A stretch of 34,724 nt of DNA from Candidatus Dormiibacterota bacterium (GTDB lineage Bacteria; Chloroflexota; Dormibacteria; Aeolococcales; Aeolococcaceae), in assembly GCA_003132525.1 (NCBI GenBank), contig PKXZ01000039.1, positions 9,660 through 44,383 of the forward strand, in the 5' to 3' direction. Shown piece after piece: positions 1 to 9,800 of the stretch. A program made the position numbers and the translations under genes. Each line of letters starts with the position of its first letter. Position 1 is the first letter of the stretch. The notes under the pieces were generated by a model. It was not told where the DNA came from. It worked only from the letters and a program-made list of their open reading frames with translations, and ran no database searches.

Positions 1-1170
1 GGCGAAGATCTCATCGAAATCCAGCGGGCTGCGGATCGTCTCCAGGCCGAGTTCCTCCGTCGCCTTCACCGCTTTGATCGCGCGCATGGAGCACTGGCCG
101 AGGAGGCTGGCAGCACAACGTCCTGGGTGCGCGATCACTGCGCCGTGACCTGGAAGGCGGGCGCGTACAGCGTGCGTCTGGCCCGCACCCTCGGTGAGCT
201 GCCTGCCACCCTCGACAGCGCCCGGACCGGGCGCGCCTCGCTCAGCAACGTGACCCTGATCGCCCAGCTCGCCAATGCTGTCGGCGTGGAGCAGGTGGCG
301 CCGCTCGAGCATATCCTCGTGGGTGCGGCGGAGACGCTCGAGCCCTCGGCGATGCGCACCCTCACCCAGGCAGCGCGGCTCCAGATCGATCCCGACGGCG
401 TGCTCGACGATGACAACCGCGCCCACGAGCGTCGCTGGTTCGAGTGCGAACAGAGCTATGGCGGCGCGTGGTTCCTCCGCGGTCAGCTTGATGCCGAAGG
501 CGGTGCGGTAGTCAAGGCCGCCATCGATGCGCTCGCACATGGCTTGAGTCCTGGCGAGACGCGGTCAGGGTCGCAGCGCCGTGCCGACGCGCTGGTCGAC
601 ATGTCCGCCGCCCAGCTGCGCTGCGGTGACCACCGCGATGTGCACGGGCAGCGGCCGCATCTGACGGTGACGGTGAGCGCGGACACGCTGCGTTCGGGCC
701 GTTCTGACGTCCATGCAGCGCCAGCCGAGTTGAGCGGCGTGGTTCCGATCCACGCTGGCGCTGCACCTCCGGCAACGTTGCACGGCGTGGGTCCGATCCA
801 TCCCGAGACCGCGCGCCGGATCGCCTGCGATGCGGTGCGAACCGTGGTGACGGTTGCGACGCCAGCTGATGCTTCGGTATGGACGGCCAGCACGTCCGCG
901 GTGCCGCTTTCGGTGGGACGGGCCACGCGCACCATCCCGGCACACATACGAACCGCGCTGCACCTCCGCGATCAGGGCTGCCGCTTCCCGGGGTGCGACC
1001 GCCCGCCGGGGTGGACCGATGGCCATCACATTGTCCACTGGTCGGACGGCGGTCCAACCGAGCTTGAGAACTTGGTCTCGCTATGCCGGCGTCATCACCG
1101 CGCTGTGCACGAACAGGGTTGGCGCATCCACATTGCTGATGGCGCTGCCGTGGTGGAGCCGCCTCCCTGA
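1..1170 (+). CDS. HNH endonuclease domain protein, DUF222/13E12 type (5' partial)
   Basis: The reading frame is already open at base 1, so the true start lies upstream of the window; the GTG at 127 is an internal codon. The N-terminal part resembles the helical DUF222 region of the 13E12 repeat family, which is multicopy in many actinobacteria. The last ~60 residues form an HNH module: a zinc-type CRFPGCDRP pair, then GHHIVHW, a GG-T-LENLVSLCRRHH block and a final HEQGW. The CxxxC and CxxHH cysteines and the HNH histidines are all present, so nuclease activity is plausible. The target is unknown; such proteins are often called mobile or repeat-family genes, but no mobile element is visible beside it. 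The 219 bases between it and the convergent dioxygenase gene show no clear gene or strong hairpin. Confidence 0.85.
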   Translation, partial: GEDLIEIQRAADRLQAEFLRRLHRFDRAHGALAEEAGSTTSWVRDHCAVTWKAGAYSVRLARTLGELPATLDSARTGRASLSNVTLIAQLANAVGVEQVAPLEHILVGAAETLEPSAMRTLTQAARLQIDPDGVLDDDNRAHERRWFECEQSYGGAWFLRGQLDAEGGAVVKAAIDALAHGLSPGETRSGSQRRADALVDMSAAQLRCGDHRDVHGQRPHLTVTVSADTLRSGRSDVHAAPAELSGVVPIHAGAAPPATLHGVGPIHPETARRIACDAVRTVVTVATPADASVWTASTSAVPLSVGRATRTIPAHIRTALHLRDQGCRFPGCDRPPGWTDGHHIVHWSDGGPTELENLVSLCRRHHRAVHEQGWRIHIADGAAVVEPPP

Positions 1171-1389
1171 CCAAGCGGCCACTCGGTGAGCCTTCATTGG
1201 AGAGGACACAACGTGCGCGAGCGCGTGCCGACGAACGCATGCGACTTGCGTCTGGTCTCGCGTATCGTCCGCGACTACCTGGGCGCGATCTTCGTACAGC
1301 TCGTGCACGCACAGACTGCGTTGAGTGCATTGCCTAAGTCGCCACCCTACAGACGTCGAGCCGCAAGTTCGAGTGTAGACCTCGGATTG

Positions 1390-2283
1390 CTAGCTCGGCA
1401 GCGCGGGTGCGTCGGGCTGCAGCACGATGTCGATATCGACTGTGTACCAGGATCCCTGGATCCCGACCGGTGCAGCTTCAACCGTCGGATCATGCGCGAC
1501 GAGCTTTCGAACCAGCGACTGCTTCACGCCGAAGACGGCATCAGAGTCCAGGTATGGGCTTTCTGAATCGAACACGTGCGTCGTGACTGGGACGCACCTG
1601 TCCGCTGATACCTTGAAGTGGATGTGCGCGGGTCGCCATGGATGACGACCGGTGGCCTCAAGCATCCTGCCGACCGGGCCACCGTCAGGAATCGGGTAAT
1701 CCACCGGCCGCACGGTGCGGAAGCTGAATGCGCCAGCGGCATCGGTGCGAAAACGTCCGCGTAGGTTCTCCGGTGACTGCTCGCCGTCCTGCACCGCATA
1801 GAGACGGTTGGTCGCGTTCTGCCACACATCGACGGTGGCCTCCACAAGCGGCCGGCCGGCGGTATCACGCACCTGGCCACTGACCAGCAGCGGCTGGGCT
1901 CCGAGGTCATCGGTGATCGCGTCGCCGTTGGATCGCCACGGAGAGCCTTCGACGTAGAAGGGTCCGAGCACGGTGGACTCCGTCGCGCTATTCTCGCGCG
2001 CGTGGTTGATCTGGTCCACGAGCATCGAGAGTCCAAGGGTGTCCGACAGCAGCACGAATTCCTGACGCTGATCGCTGCACATCTGGCCAACCTCGGTGAG
2101 GAAGCGAATGCCCGCCATCCACTCGGCCTCGGTCAGCGACTCCTCAATCGCGAACGCGTGCAGATGGCGGATGACGCCGGTGACCAGTTCCCGCAAGCGC
2201 GGATCGGAACAGCGCTCGAGCCTGCCGATCACCTCCGCTGTGAGATCAGGTGCAGCTGTTCCCGGGGCCGTCACGTCGTCCAT
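1390..2283 (-). CDS. Intradiol ring-cleavage dioxygenase (hydroxyquinol/catechol 1,2-dioxygenase type)
   Basis: This 297-residue protein has the N-terminal helical dimerisation domain (about 15-95) and the C-terminal beta-sandwich of Fe(III) intradiol dioxygenases. The expected four iron ligands are visible as Tyr162, Tyr196 (VDYPIP), His220 and His222 (RPAHIHF). Their spacing (34, 24 and 2 residues) is close to that known for hydroxyquinol and catechol 1,2-dioxygenases. The ATG at 2283 was chosen because the protein then has family length; the frame stays open upstream only because it lies inside pobA. It overlaps the pobA 3' end by 13 bp, which implies translational coupling as the last gene of the leftward operon. 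PcaHG already handles protocatechuate, so this enzyme probably cleaves hydroxyquinol or a catechol. No maleylacetate reductase or muconate cycloisomerase is present to separate the two. Exact substrate unsure. Confidence 0.9.
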   Translation of the reverse strand: MDDVTAPGTAAPDLTAEVIGRLERCSDPRLRELVTGVIRHLHAFAIEESLTEAEWMAGIRFLTEVGQMCSDQRQEFVLLSDTLGLSMLVDQINHARENSATESTVLGPFYVEGSPWRSNGDAITDDLGAQPLLVSGQVRDTAGRPLVEATVDVWQNATNRLYAVQDGEQSPENLRGRFRTDAAGAFSFRTVRPVDYPIPDGGPVGRMLEATGRHPWRPAHIHFKVSADRCVPVTTHVFDSESPYLDSDAVFGVKQSLVRKLVAHDPTVEAAPVGIQGSWYTVDIDIVLQPDAPALPS

Positions 2284-3446
2284 TCGTACCCCACGTAGTT
2301 CTCGGCAAGGCTCGTCGACGCCGCACGCGAATCGACCATATACGCGAGCTGCGCCAGCTGCAATCGCTCCTGGTACGCGTCGCTGTCCGGGAACCGATGC
2401 AGCATCGAGGTCATCCACCACGAGAAGTGCTGCGCTCTCCAGACGCGGCGCAGGCAGTGTGCCGAATACTCGTCGAGCAACTGGGTGTCGCCGCTCGTGT
2501 AAAAGGCGGCCACAGCGTGGGCGAGCACATGCACGTCACGCAGCGCCAGGTTCATGCCCTTGGCGCCGGTGGGCGGCACGATGTGGGCGGCGTCGCCGCT
2601 GAGGAACAGCCGTCCGAACTGCATGGGTTCCACCACAACGCTGCGCAGAGCCGAGATGCCCTTCTCGGTCACGGGACCTTCGACAAGCGACCAGCCGTCG
2701 GCCGCCAACCGGGTCTGCAGCTCCTCCCAGATGCGTGGGTCAGGCCAGTCTTCGATGTGCTCGTCCGCGGGAACCTGGAGGTACAGACGGCTGACGCTGG
2801 GAGATCGCATGCTGAGCAGCGCGAAACCACGTTCGCTGTAGCAGTAGATCAGTTCGTCGCTCGACGGCGCCACGCTGGCCAGGATTCCTAGCCACGCAAA
2901 CGGATACTCGCGCTCGGCGGTCGTGAGCACGCCGGCGGGGATGCTCTCCCGGGAGACACCGTGGAACCCGTCGCAGCCGGCGATGACGTCGCACTCGATG
3001 GACTGGCTCGCTCCATCGAGGACGAAGCTGACCGATGGACGATCGGACTGCATGTCGTGGAGTTGTACGTCGCTCACCTCGAACAGGATCGGATGCCCGG
3101 CTGCGAGCCGAAGCGCGATCAGGTCCTTGACGATCTCCTGCTGGCCATACACCGTGATCCCGCGTCCGCCGGTGAGCTGACCGAAGTCGATGCGGTGATC
3201 GCCGCCACCGAAGCGCAGTCGAATGCCGTGATGCACCAGGCCCTCGCTGCGCATCCTCGCTCCCGCGCCGATGGCATCGAGCAGGTCAGCACTTCCGTGC
3301 TCGAGCACGCCGGCGCGAACCCGGTGCTCCACGTACGACCGCGTCCGCGACTCGATGACGATCGACTCGATGCCCTCGATGCTGAGCAGGTGCGCGAGCA
3401 TCAGCCCGGCGGGACCCGCCCCGACGATCGCCACCTGGGTGCGCAC
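2271..3446 (-). CDS. pobA: 4-hydroxybenzoate 3-monooxygenase
   Basis: A group A flavoprotein hydroxylase that converts 4-hydroxybenzoate, NAD(P)H and O2 to protocatechuate in the cytoplasm. The 391-residue length matches the family (394 in Pseudomonas). The FAD motif VAIVGAGPAG is at 5-14, the second motif CDGFHG at 158-163, and GDAAHIVPPTGAKGMN lies near residue 290. Compared from memory with the Pseudomonas enzyme, Arg44, Tyr201, Ser212, Arg214 and Tyr222 fall at identical numbers, and the C-terminal AENYVG carries the partner of Tyr385. This makes 4-hydroxybenzoate the likely substrate rather than a distant phenol. It starts with GTG 14 bp behind the aldehyde dehydrogenase gene and overlaps the dioxygenase gene downstream. 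Its product feeds the pcaHG genes of the divergent operon. Confidence 0.95.
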   Translation of the reverse strand: MRTQVAIVGAGPAGLMLAHLLSIEGIESIVIESRTRSYVEHRVRAGVLEHGSADLLDAIGAGARMRSEGLVHHGIRLRFGGGDHRIDFGQLTGGRGITVYGQQEIVKDLIALRLAAGHPILFEVSDVQLHDMQSDRPSVSFVLDGASQSIECDVIAGCDGFHGVSRESIPAGVLTTAEREYPFAWLGILASVAPSSDELIYCYSERGFALLSMRSPSVSRLYLQVPADEHIEDWPDPRIWEELQTRLAADGWSLVEGPVTEKGISALRSVVVEPMQFGRLFLSGDAAHIVPPTGAKGMNLALRDVHVLAHAVAAFYTSGDTQLLDEYSAHCLRRVWRAQHFSWWMTSMLHRFPDSDAYQERLQLAQLAYMVDSRAASTSLAENYVGYEWTT

Positions 3447-3460
3447 GCTGCGACTGCCGC

Positions 3461-4939
3461 CTAGAAGGGGAAGGGGCGGCGACCGCGCTGCACGGTGACC
3501 CAGCGCATCTCGGTGAACTCATCCATCGCGAACGTGCCACCGAAGCGTCCCCAGCCGCTGTCCTTGACGCCGCCGAACGGCATCTGCGGTTCGTCGTGGA
3601 CCGGCTGATCGTTCACGTGCACGATGCCCGCGTCGATGCGCGCCGCAAGCGCCGTACCGCGATCGGGATCGCTGGTGATGATCCCGGACGCGAGCCCGTA
3701 GGAGGTCGCGTTCGCGCGGTCCACCGCGTCGTCCTCGTTGTCAACGATCTCGACCGTGGCAACGGGTCCGAACGTCTCCATGCGGTCCAGGTCGGAGTCG
3801 ACCGGAACATCGCTGACGAGCGTGGGTTGGTAGCAGGGGCCGGACGCCGCACCGCCGGTGAGAACGCGGGCGCCAGCCGCTATCGCAGCTGCGACTCGTC
3901 CTTGCACCATCTCCAGTGCCGCCGGGTTGATGAGCGGGCCGATGATCGTGTCCATCTCCTTCGGATCGCCAACTTTGAGACCCGCGGTCTTGCGGGTCAG
4001 GGCATCGATGAAGGCATTTGCGATGGGACGCTCGACGATGATCCGGCGTGCCGACATGCAGATCTGCCCCTGGTGGAGGAAGGCGCCGAACGCCGCGGCG
4101 TCAACCGCGTAGTCGAGGTCGGCATCGGAGAGCACGATCAGCGGGTTCTGACCGCCGAGCTCGAGGACAACGCGCTTGAGGTTGCGCCCCGCGGCCTCGG
4201 CGAGGCGCCGTCCGGTCGCGGTCGAGCCGGTGAAGTTGAGGCGGCGAACCCTGGGATGCTCCACGAGCTCGTCGCCGATCGGTCCGGCCTCTCCGGGCGC
4301 ATGGGTGACGATGTTGAGCACGCCGGCGGGGAGACCAGCCTCGGCGAAGATCTGGCCCCATACCAAGCCGCCGCTGAATGGCGACTCCTCGGACGGCTTG
4401 AGCACCACGGTGTTGCCGAACACGAGCGGTGCTGTGATCGAACGCGCTGAGAGGATGAGGGCGGCGTTCCACGGTGCGATCGCGCCGACGACACCCACCG
4501 GACGGCGCACCGCCATCGCGACGGCACCCGGCATGTCGGACGGGATGATCTGGCCGATTGGTGCGTACGCTGCGCCGGCCGCCTGGCGGAACAGACCGGG
4601 CACGAAGTGCATCTGGAACATCCCGAAGCCGAAGCTGCATCCGGTCTCGCGTGCGAGCCAGCCGACGATCTCGTCCTGCCGGCTCTCGAGCAGATCGGCT
4701 GCCTTGAGGAAGATGCGCTGACGCTCGGCGGCGGGCGTCTGCGACCACGCGGGAAACGCGGCGGCAGCCGCATCGATGGCACGCCGGGCGTCGGCGCGGG
4801 TGCCGGCGGCGACCCGGGCGACGACGTCGCCGGTGAAGGGGTCGAGGTCGTCGTAGGTGCGATCGTCGGTGGCGCCCACCCACTCACCGCCGATGAACTG
4901 CATGCACTCGCGCACGTTGCCGTTGACAGTCGTGGTCAT
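3461..4939 (-). CDS. NAD(P)-dependent aromatic aldehyde dehydrogenase (vanillin/benzaldehyde type)
   Basis: A 492-residue member of the aldehyde dehydrogenase superfamily. Visible motifs are APWNAALILSARS (substrate and cofactor entry), the cofactor-binding FTGSTATGR, the general-base glutamate in LELGGQNP, the nucleophile cysteine in GQICMSARR, and the C-terminal ETFGPVA and PFGGVKDSGWGR. The GQICMSA form of the active site is typical of the vanillin, benzaldehyde and salicylaldehyde dehydrogenases. Context supports oxidation of 4-hydroxybenzaldehyde or vanillin to the acid, placed directly before pobA. The start is the ATG at 4939 because a strong GGAGG lies at 4952-4948, eight bases upstream; the in-frame TTG at 4954 would put this ribosome site inside the gene. 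It follows livM after a 26-bp gap. The precise aldehyde is inferred, not shown. Confidence 0.88.
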   Translation of the reverse strand: MTTTVNGNVRECMQFIGGEWVGATDDRTYDDLDPFTGDVVARVAAGTRADARRAIDAAAAAFPAWSQTPAAERQRIFLKAADLLESRQDEIVGWLARETGCSFGFGMFQMHFVPGLFRQAAGAAYAPIGQIIPSDMPGAVAMAVRRPVGVVGAIAPWNAALILSARSITAPLVFGNTVVLKPSEESPFSGGLVWGQIFAEAGLPAGVLNIVTHAPGEAGPIGDELVEHPRVRRLNFTGSTATGRRLAEAAGRNLKRVVLELGGQNPLIVLSDADLDYAVDAAAFGAFLHQGQICMSARRIIVERPIANAFIDALTRKTAGLKVGDPKEMDTIIGPLINPAALEMVQGRVAAAIAAGARVLTGGAASGPCYQPTLVSDVPVDSDLDRMETFGPVATVEIVDNEDDAVDRANATSYGLASGIITSDPDRGTALAARIDAGIVHVNDQPVHDEPQMPFGGVKDSGWGRFGGTFAMDEFTEMRWVTVQRGRRPFPF

Positions 4940-4965
4940 GACCCCATCCTCCAATTTTCCTGGAC

Positions 4966-6024
4966 CTAAGTGTCTGTTGCCGCTGGATCGGCACCGGCGG
5001 ATGCCGGAGTGTCGAGCTTTCGTAGTGTGTAGCCGACGGGGAGCAGTCGCAACTGCAGGCGACGGTCGACGGCGCCCCAGATCCCGTGGGGGAGAAACAG
5101 CGCGAACGCGATCGCGGTGGCGCCGAGGCCGACGAAATACCAGGCGCCACTGTCACCGAATTGCGCCTGGATGAGATAGAAGATGATCGCACCGATGATG
5201 GGGCCTTCGAAGGTGCCGAGCCCGCCGACCAGCACCATGAAGAGCATGTACGCGGTCCACTGCACGCCGAACACCGACGTGGTCTGGATGAAGAGCGTGT
5301 TGGCGAGGTAGAGCGCGCCGGCGATGCCGCAACCCACGGCTGCGACGACGAAGAGCACGCGCTTGGAGCGCACCACGTTGACGCCGAGCGACGCCGCTGC
5401 CTCCTCGTCGTCGAGAACCGCCTGGAGCGAGGTTCCGATCCGGCGTCGCAGCAGGAAGAACACCAGGCCGAGGAGCACCGTGGTGCACGCGAGCGTCACC
5501 CAGAACGTGTACGCCTGCCGGTAGCCGGGAGCGAACACGTCGAGACCGTTCAGCGAGATGCCCGTACCGCCGCCCAACCCCGCGTCGAGCGTGACCAGGA
5601 TGCCGAACACTTCTGCGACCACCCACATGCCGATGGCGAACTGTCCCCCGCGCAGGCGCAGCATGATCAGCGAGGTCGGCACCGCAACCGCGCCGGCGCC
5701 GAGCCCGGCGAGGATCATCGCCTCGTAGGGAGCGATCCCGTGCTGCGTCAGGAAGATCGTGCCGTACGCGCCGAGTCCGATGAACGCCTGCTGGCCGACT
5801 GAGATGAGACCGCCGTAGCCGGCGAGCGCATTCCACATGACGGCGAGGATCACGAAGATGAGCAGCGAGGTCAGCTGTTCGGTCACGTCGGCCCCGAACA
5901 GGAATGGCACGACGGCGAGCACGACGATCACGGCGACAGTCACTGCCGCCGACACGACGGAGAGCCGCGTCCAGCGCTGCACCCGGAAGCCGCCGCTGAG
6001 TTGCCCGCCACGCGCGCGAATCAC
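4966..6024 (-). CDS. livM: Branched-chain amino acid/aromatic-type ABC transporter permease LivM
   Basis: An inner-membrane permease of the HAAT (LivHMGFK) ABC family, about 352 residues with roughly 9-10 hydrophobic helices. The family motif around NALAGYGGLISVGQQAFIG in the N-terminal third is clear, and the EAAASLGVNVVRSK loop in the middle is the ATPase-contacting region. The GTG at 6024 overlaps the livH stop (GTGA), so it is the preferred start; longer frames upstream only mirror livH. With LivH it would form the translocation path. Because it sits between a periplasmic-binding protein operon and aldehyde dehydrogenase/pobA genes, an aromatic acid such as a hydroxybenzoate or a lignin-derived compound is a more likely cargo than leucine; that is inference. 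Confidence 0.9.
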   Translation of the reverse strand: MIRARGGQLSGGFRVQRWTRLSVVSAAVTVAVIVVLAVVPFLFGADVTEQLTSLLIFVILAVMWNALAGYGGLISVGQQAFIGLGAYGTIFLTQHGIAPYEAMILAGLGAGAVAVPTSLIMLRLRGGQFAIGMWVVAEVFGILVTLDAGLGGGTGISLNGLDVFAPGYRQAYTFWVTLACTTVLLGLVFFLLRRRIGTSLQAVLDDEEAAASLGVNVVRSKRVLFVVAAVGCGIAGALYLANTLFIQTTSVFGVQWTAYMLFMVLVGGLGTFEGPIIGAIIFYLIQAQFGDSGAWYFVGLGATAIAFALFLPHGIWGAVDRRLQLRLLPVGYTLRKLDTPASAGADPAATDT

Positions 6025-6896
6025 ACCGTGCGCCCCCGCCGCGACAGCAGGCCACCGCGCGGCGAGGCGAGCACGGCAAGAAACACCAGGTGACCGAAGA
6101 GCACGAAATACTGTGGATTGACCTGGGCACCGATCACTTGCGCCACTCCGAGCACGATGCCGCCGAGCAGGGTTCCCCACGGCGAACCGAACCCACCGAT
6201 CACCACCGCTTCGAAAGCGAAGATGAGCTGGGTCGGCCCGGTTGACGGGTTGAACGTCTGACGGATGGCGAGGAAGATTCCGCCGAGCCCGGCGATCGCC
6301 ACCGCGATTGCAGTTGCCTTGGCATACACGGCGCGTGCGTTGATCCCCACCAGCTCGGCGACATCGGGATCCTCAGCAGTCGCACGCATCTGCCGCCCTG
6401 ACGTGGTGCGCGAGAGAAAGAACTGCAACCCTATGAGGACCACGACAGCGGTGGCGAGGGTGAGCATGCCGAAGATCGATATCGTCAGCCCACCGAACGA
6501 GATGCTCGAGGTCGCGAGTGTCCCGGTGCTGCTCAGGAGCGAATGGTCATCGGGCGAGAAGATCTGCAGGAGCACGTTCTCGATGACGATGGCCAGCCCA
6601 AATGTCGTCAGCAGTGGCACCAACTGTCCCGCGCGCCGGCTGCGCTCGAGGAGCAGGACGTACATCACGTATCCCGCGACCCACATAATCGGGAGCACCA
6701 GGAGTGCCGCGAGCCACGGTGGCATCGAGGTCTGGTTCACGAGCACCCAGACGAGATAGGCGCCGATCACGGCAATGTCGCCGTGGGCCAGGTTGATGAT
6801 GCGCATGACTCCGAACATCAGCGACAGACCGCACGCGAGGAGTGCGTAGAACCCGCCGAGGAGCACTCCCTGGACGAGGACGTTCACCCAGGTCAA
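6021..6896 (-). CDS. livH: HAAT-family ABC transporter permease LivH
   Basis: About 291 residues with eight or so hydrophobic helices. The N-terminal GVLLGGFYALLACGLSLMFGVMRIINLAHGD segment (quoted in part: SLMFGVMRIINLAHGD) is the hallmark of LivH permeases, and the ATAEDPDVAELVGINARAVY loop is the coupling region. The start is probably the TTG at 6896, which overlaps the livF stop (TTGA) and has GGAG seven bases upstream; the GTG at 6887 is the alternative and would remove only three residues. The gene lies between livF and livM, overlapping both by four bases, which points to tightly coupled production of the transporter subunits. Confidence 0.9.
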   Translation of the reverse strand: MTWVNVLVQGVLLGGFYALLACGLSLMFGVMRIINLAHGDIAVIGAYLVWVLVNQTSMPPWLAALLVLPIMWVAGYVMYVLLLERSRRAGQLVPLLTTFGLAIVIENVLLQIFSPDDHSLLSSTGTLATSSISFGGLTISIFGMLTLATAVVVLIGLQFFLSRTTSGRQMRATAEDPDVAELVGINARAVYAKATAIAVAIAGLGGIFLAIRQTFNPSTGPTQLIFAFEAVVIGGFGSPWGTLLGGIVLGVAQVIGAQVNPQYFVLFGHLVFLAVLASPRGGLLSRRGRTV

Positions 6897-7617
6897 GTAT
6901 CGGCTCCGACACCCGAGGATGCGCGCACTCCGAAGTACGCGGCGGTGATCTGCTCGCGCGAGAGCGCCGACGATGCGCCCTCGAGCACGACCTCGCCGTG
7001 GAGCATGCAGGTCACGCGTGTCGACACGCTGAGCGCCCGGCCGAGATCCTGTTCGACGAGCACCACCGTGGTTCCCCCGCCGATGAGCTCGCGCAGGGAC
7101 TCGTAGACCGCGGCCACCGCCTTGGGCGCGAGGCCGAGCGAGACCTCGTCGAGAAGGATGAGGCGCGGGTTGCACATCAGGGCTCGCCCGATGGCGGTCG
7201 CCTGTTGTTCGCCTCCCGACAGCGTTGCCGCTCGCTGGGTCCGGCGTTGTTGCAGCATCGGGAAGATCGCCAGGACCCGCTCCACGGTCCAGCCGCCGCC
7301 GGGTCGATGGCCGCCGGCGATGCTGAGGTTCTCCTCGACGGTGAGGCCGGGAAACAGCCGTCTGCCCTCCGGAACCAGCGCGATCCCGAGGGCGACGCGC
7401 TTGTGCGCGGGAATCCGGGTGATGTCGACGCCGTCGAAGAACACGGTGCCGGCAGCGGGGCGGTGCGCTCCCGCGATCACACGAAGCAGCGTCGTCTTGC
7501 CGGCGCCGTTGGCGCCGACCAGGGCTCGCGTCTCACCTTCGTCGACGCTGAGCGACACGCCGCGCACCGCCTTCAACAATCCGTACTGCGCGTCGACGGC
7601 GCCGACTTCGAGCAGGC

Positions 7618-7621
<4 letters not shown>
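6893..7621 (-). CDS. livF: HAAT-family ABC transporter ATPase LivF
   Basis: A 242-residue cytoplasmic ATPase. It shows Walker A GANGAGKTT, the Q-loop segment followed by VPEGRRLFPGLTVEENL (the LivF-type EGR-F-LTV motif), an ABC signature LSGGEQQATAIGRAL, Walker B LILLDEVSLGL and the switch region VEQD. The LSGGEQQ signature is intact, in contrast to its partner LivG. The GTG at 7621 overlaps the livG stop in a GTGA junction and gives the normal family length; the longer upstream reading frame is arginine-rich shadow sequence. It pairs with LivG to power the LivHM permease. Confidence 0.92.
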
Positions 7622-8355
<734 letters not shown>

Positions 8356-8367
8356 ACGCGCCCGCCG

Positions 8368-9732
8368 TTAGCTGTACGCGGTCAGCTTCGCCGCCACAGG
8401 AACGTTGGCATCGTTCGAGTTTTCGCAGATCACGAAGTCGATCGGATAGGCCGATCCCGGTGTCGCAACCCACTGCCCGCCGATGATCGGGGTCGGCACG
8501 ACGTTGGGATTCGGACCGGTCCCCCAGGCGAGATGCCCCAGCGGCGTGTCAACCGCGAGCGTCTTCATCGCCGTCGCCACCGCCTGCTTGTTCTTGGGGT
8601 CGCCACTGGCTTTGAGTGCCGCCGCGGCAACGTCGAACAGCGCAAGGCTCGCGCCGGCCTGCTGGTTCCACTCCTTGCCGGAGCTTGCCTCGTAGCCGCT
8701 CGCCAGCTTCGCCGACGAGACGCCGGTGAGCGAGGAGCTGTACGGCCATGTGGGTCCCCAGTACACACCGCTCGCGAGGCCGTTGCCGAGGGACCCGAGC
8801 GCCTCCACCTGCGATGGGAAGAGACCGGTCTTGGCGATCTGCGCGATCTTCGGCGTAAATCCCTGCTGCGCCGCCTGCTCCCAGAAGGTCACGAAGTCCG
8901 GCGGGATCGGGAAGGTGTTGAAGATCTCGCAGTTCTTGCTCTTGAACTCGTTGATCTGCGTGGTGAACTCAGTGGTGCCGTCGGCGTACGCGCCGGGATC
9001 GACGATGGTGTATCCGGCCGCCTTGAGCATGGGTCCGAGCGCCGCGCGGATGGCGTTGCCGTCGGCGTCGTTGGGCCACATCACGCCAACCACCTTGTTG
9101 GTCGGTATCTGCGGCCAGAGGTGCTCGTATGCGTTGGCAAACTGGGCGACGCCGAAGGAGAAGTGGAACGTCCATTTGAACGGCACGGGTGCGGCCGGAT
9201 TGGACTGGCGCCCGAAATACCACGCTTCCCACGGAACCACCGTCGAGATGCACGGCACGCCCGCAGCTTCGGCCGCGTCGGAGACCGGGTTCACGGTTTC
9301 CGGCGCGGACGTGGTGAGGATCAGGTCGACGTTCTGCGCGTTGATGAGGTCGCTCGCGGCCTGGGCCGCACGGGTTCCCGACTGACTGTCCTCGTCGATG
9401 ATCTGGACGTTGTACTTCTTGCCGCCGATGGTCAGCCCACTCGCGAACGCCTTCTTCGCCAGTGAGATGACGTAGGGATCCGGCTCGCCGAAACCGGCGT
9501 CGGGTCCGGTCAGCGGGCTGACGAACCCGATCTTGATCGTCCCCGCGCTGGAGGATCCGCCGGTGGTGCCGAGGGCCGAGCCGCACGCCTCGATGAGGCC
9601 ACCGCCCGCGAGGGTGAGGGTTCCGGCGCCGATCGCCTTGAGGACGTCACGACGCGACAGCTCGTGGCCTGCGACCAGGCGTTCGACGAAGTTGACGCCG
9701 CCTGCTTTGACGAGGGCGTCCTCCTGGGACAT
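8368..9732 (-). CDS. ABC transporter substrate-binding lipoprotein, LivK/type I periplasmic fold
   Basis: About 454 residues. The N-terminus carries a twin-arginine motif SRRDVLK (residues 26-32) followed by a hydrophobic stretch and a cysteine in LIEACGS at about residue 50, so it may be a Tat-exported lipoprotein; the glutamate just before the lipobox alanine is unusual. The mature part begins with TIKIGFVSPLTGP-A, typical of the Leu/Ile/Val-binding type I fold, and contains the VDLILTTSAPETVNPVSDAAE segment (here abbreviated to its ends). The ATG at 9732 is preferred to the GTG at 9741 because GGGG lies about nine bases before it. First gene of the leftward operon, facing pcaI; the ligand is probably an aromatic acid. 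Confidence 0.88.
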   Translation of the reverse strand: MSQEDALVKAGGVNFVERLVAGHELSRRDVLKAIGAGTLTLAGGGLIEACGSALGTTGGSSSAGTIKIGFVSPLTGPDAGFGEPDPYVISLAKKAFASGLTIGGKKYNVQIIDEDSQSGTRAAQAASDLINAQNVDLILTTSAPETVNPVSDAAEAAGVPCISTVVPWEAWYFGRQSNPAAPVPFKWTFHFSFGVAQFANAYEHLWPQIPTNKVVGVMWPNDADGNAIRAALGPMLKAAGYTIVDPGAYADGTTEFTTQINEFKSKNCEIFNTFPIPPDFVTFWEQAAQQGFTPKIAQIAKTGLFPSQVEALGSLGNGLASGVYWGPTWPYSSSLTGVSSAKLASGYEASSGKEWNQQAGASLALFDVAAAALKASGDPKNKQAVATAMKTLAVDTPLGHLAWGTGPNPNVVPTPIIGGQWVATPGSAYPIDFVICENSNDANVPVAAKLTAYS

Positions 9733-9766
9733 GGCTAGCACCCCGCACTACCCGGTTGCAGAAAAT

Positions 9767-9781
9767 GTTCGCATAGCGAAC
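9767..9781. promoter_or_regulatory. Palindromic operator, likely IclR/PcaR site
   Basis: GTTCGC-ATA-GCGAAC is a perfect inverted repeat with 6-base arms. It lies 34 bases before the binding-protein start. From memory it matches the PcaR-type IclR consensus GTTCGATAATCGCAC at most positions, and an IclR gene ends the divergent pca operon. Confidence 0.6.
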
Positions 9782-9785
9782 CCGC

Positions 9786-9800
9786 GTTCTGTGAATGAAC
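9786..9800. promoter_or_regulatory. Second, weaker 15-mer operator-like site
   Basis: GTTCTGTGAATGAAC keeps GTTC and GAAC at the same spacing as the perfect palindrome and starts 19 bases from it, about two helical turns. Only the outer four bases of each arm are conserved. Confidence 0.3.

Noticed and set aside
1-1170. The HNH protein as part of a prophage, intein or defence island
   Set aside because: No phage, integrase, terminase, toxin or restriction gene is adjacent; the DUF222-like N-terminus fits the chromosomal 13E12 repeat family.
512-1330. A 272-codon open frame on the - strand
   Set aside because: It mirrors the HNH gene and its sequence is Arg/Ser-rich with no family resemblance.
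1171-1389. A possible small gene or terminator between the HNH and dioxygenase genes
   Set aside because: No frame with a ribosome site and protein-like composition, and only a 5-bp ACGCA/TGCGT repeat, were found.
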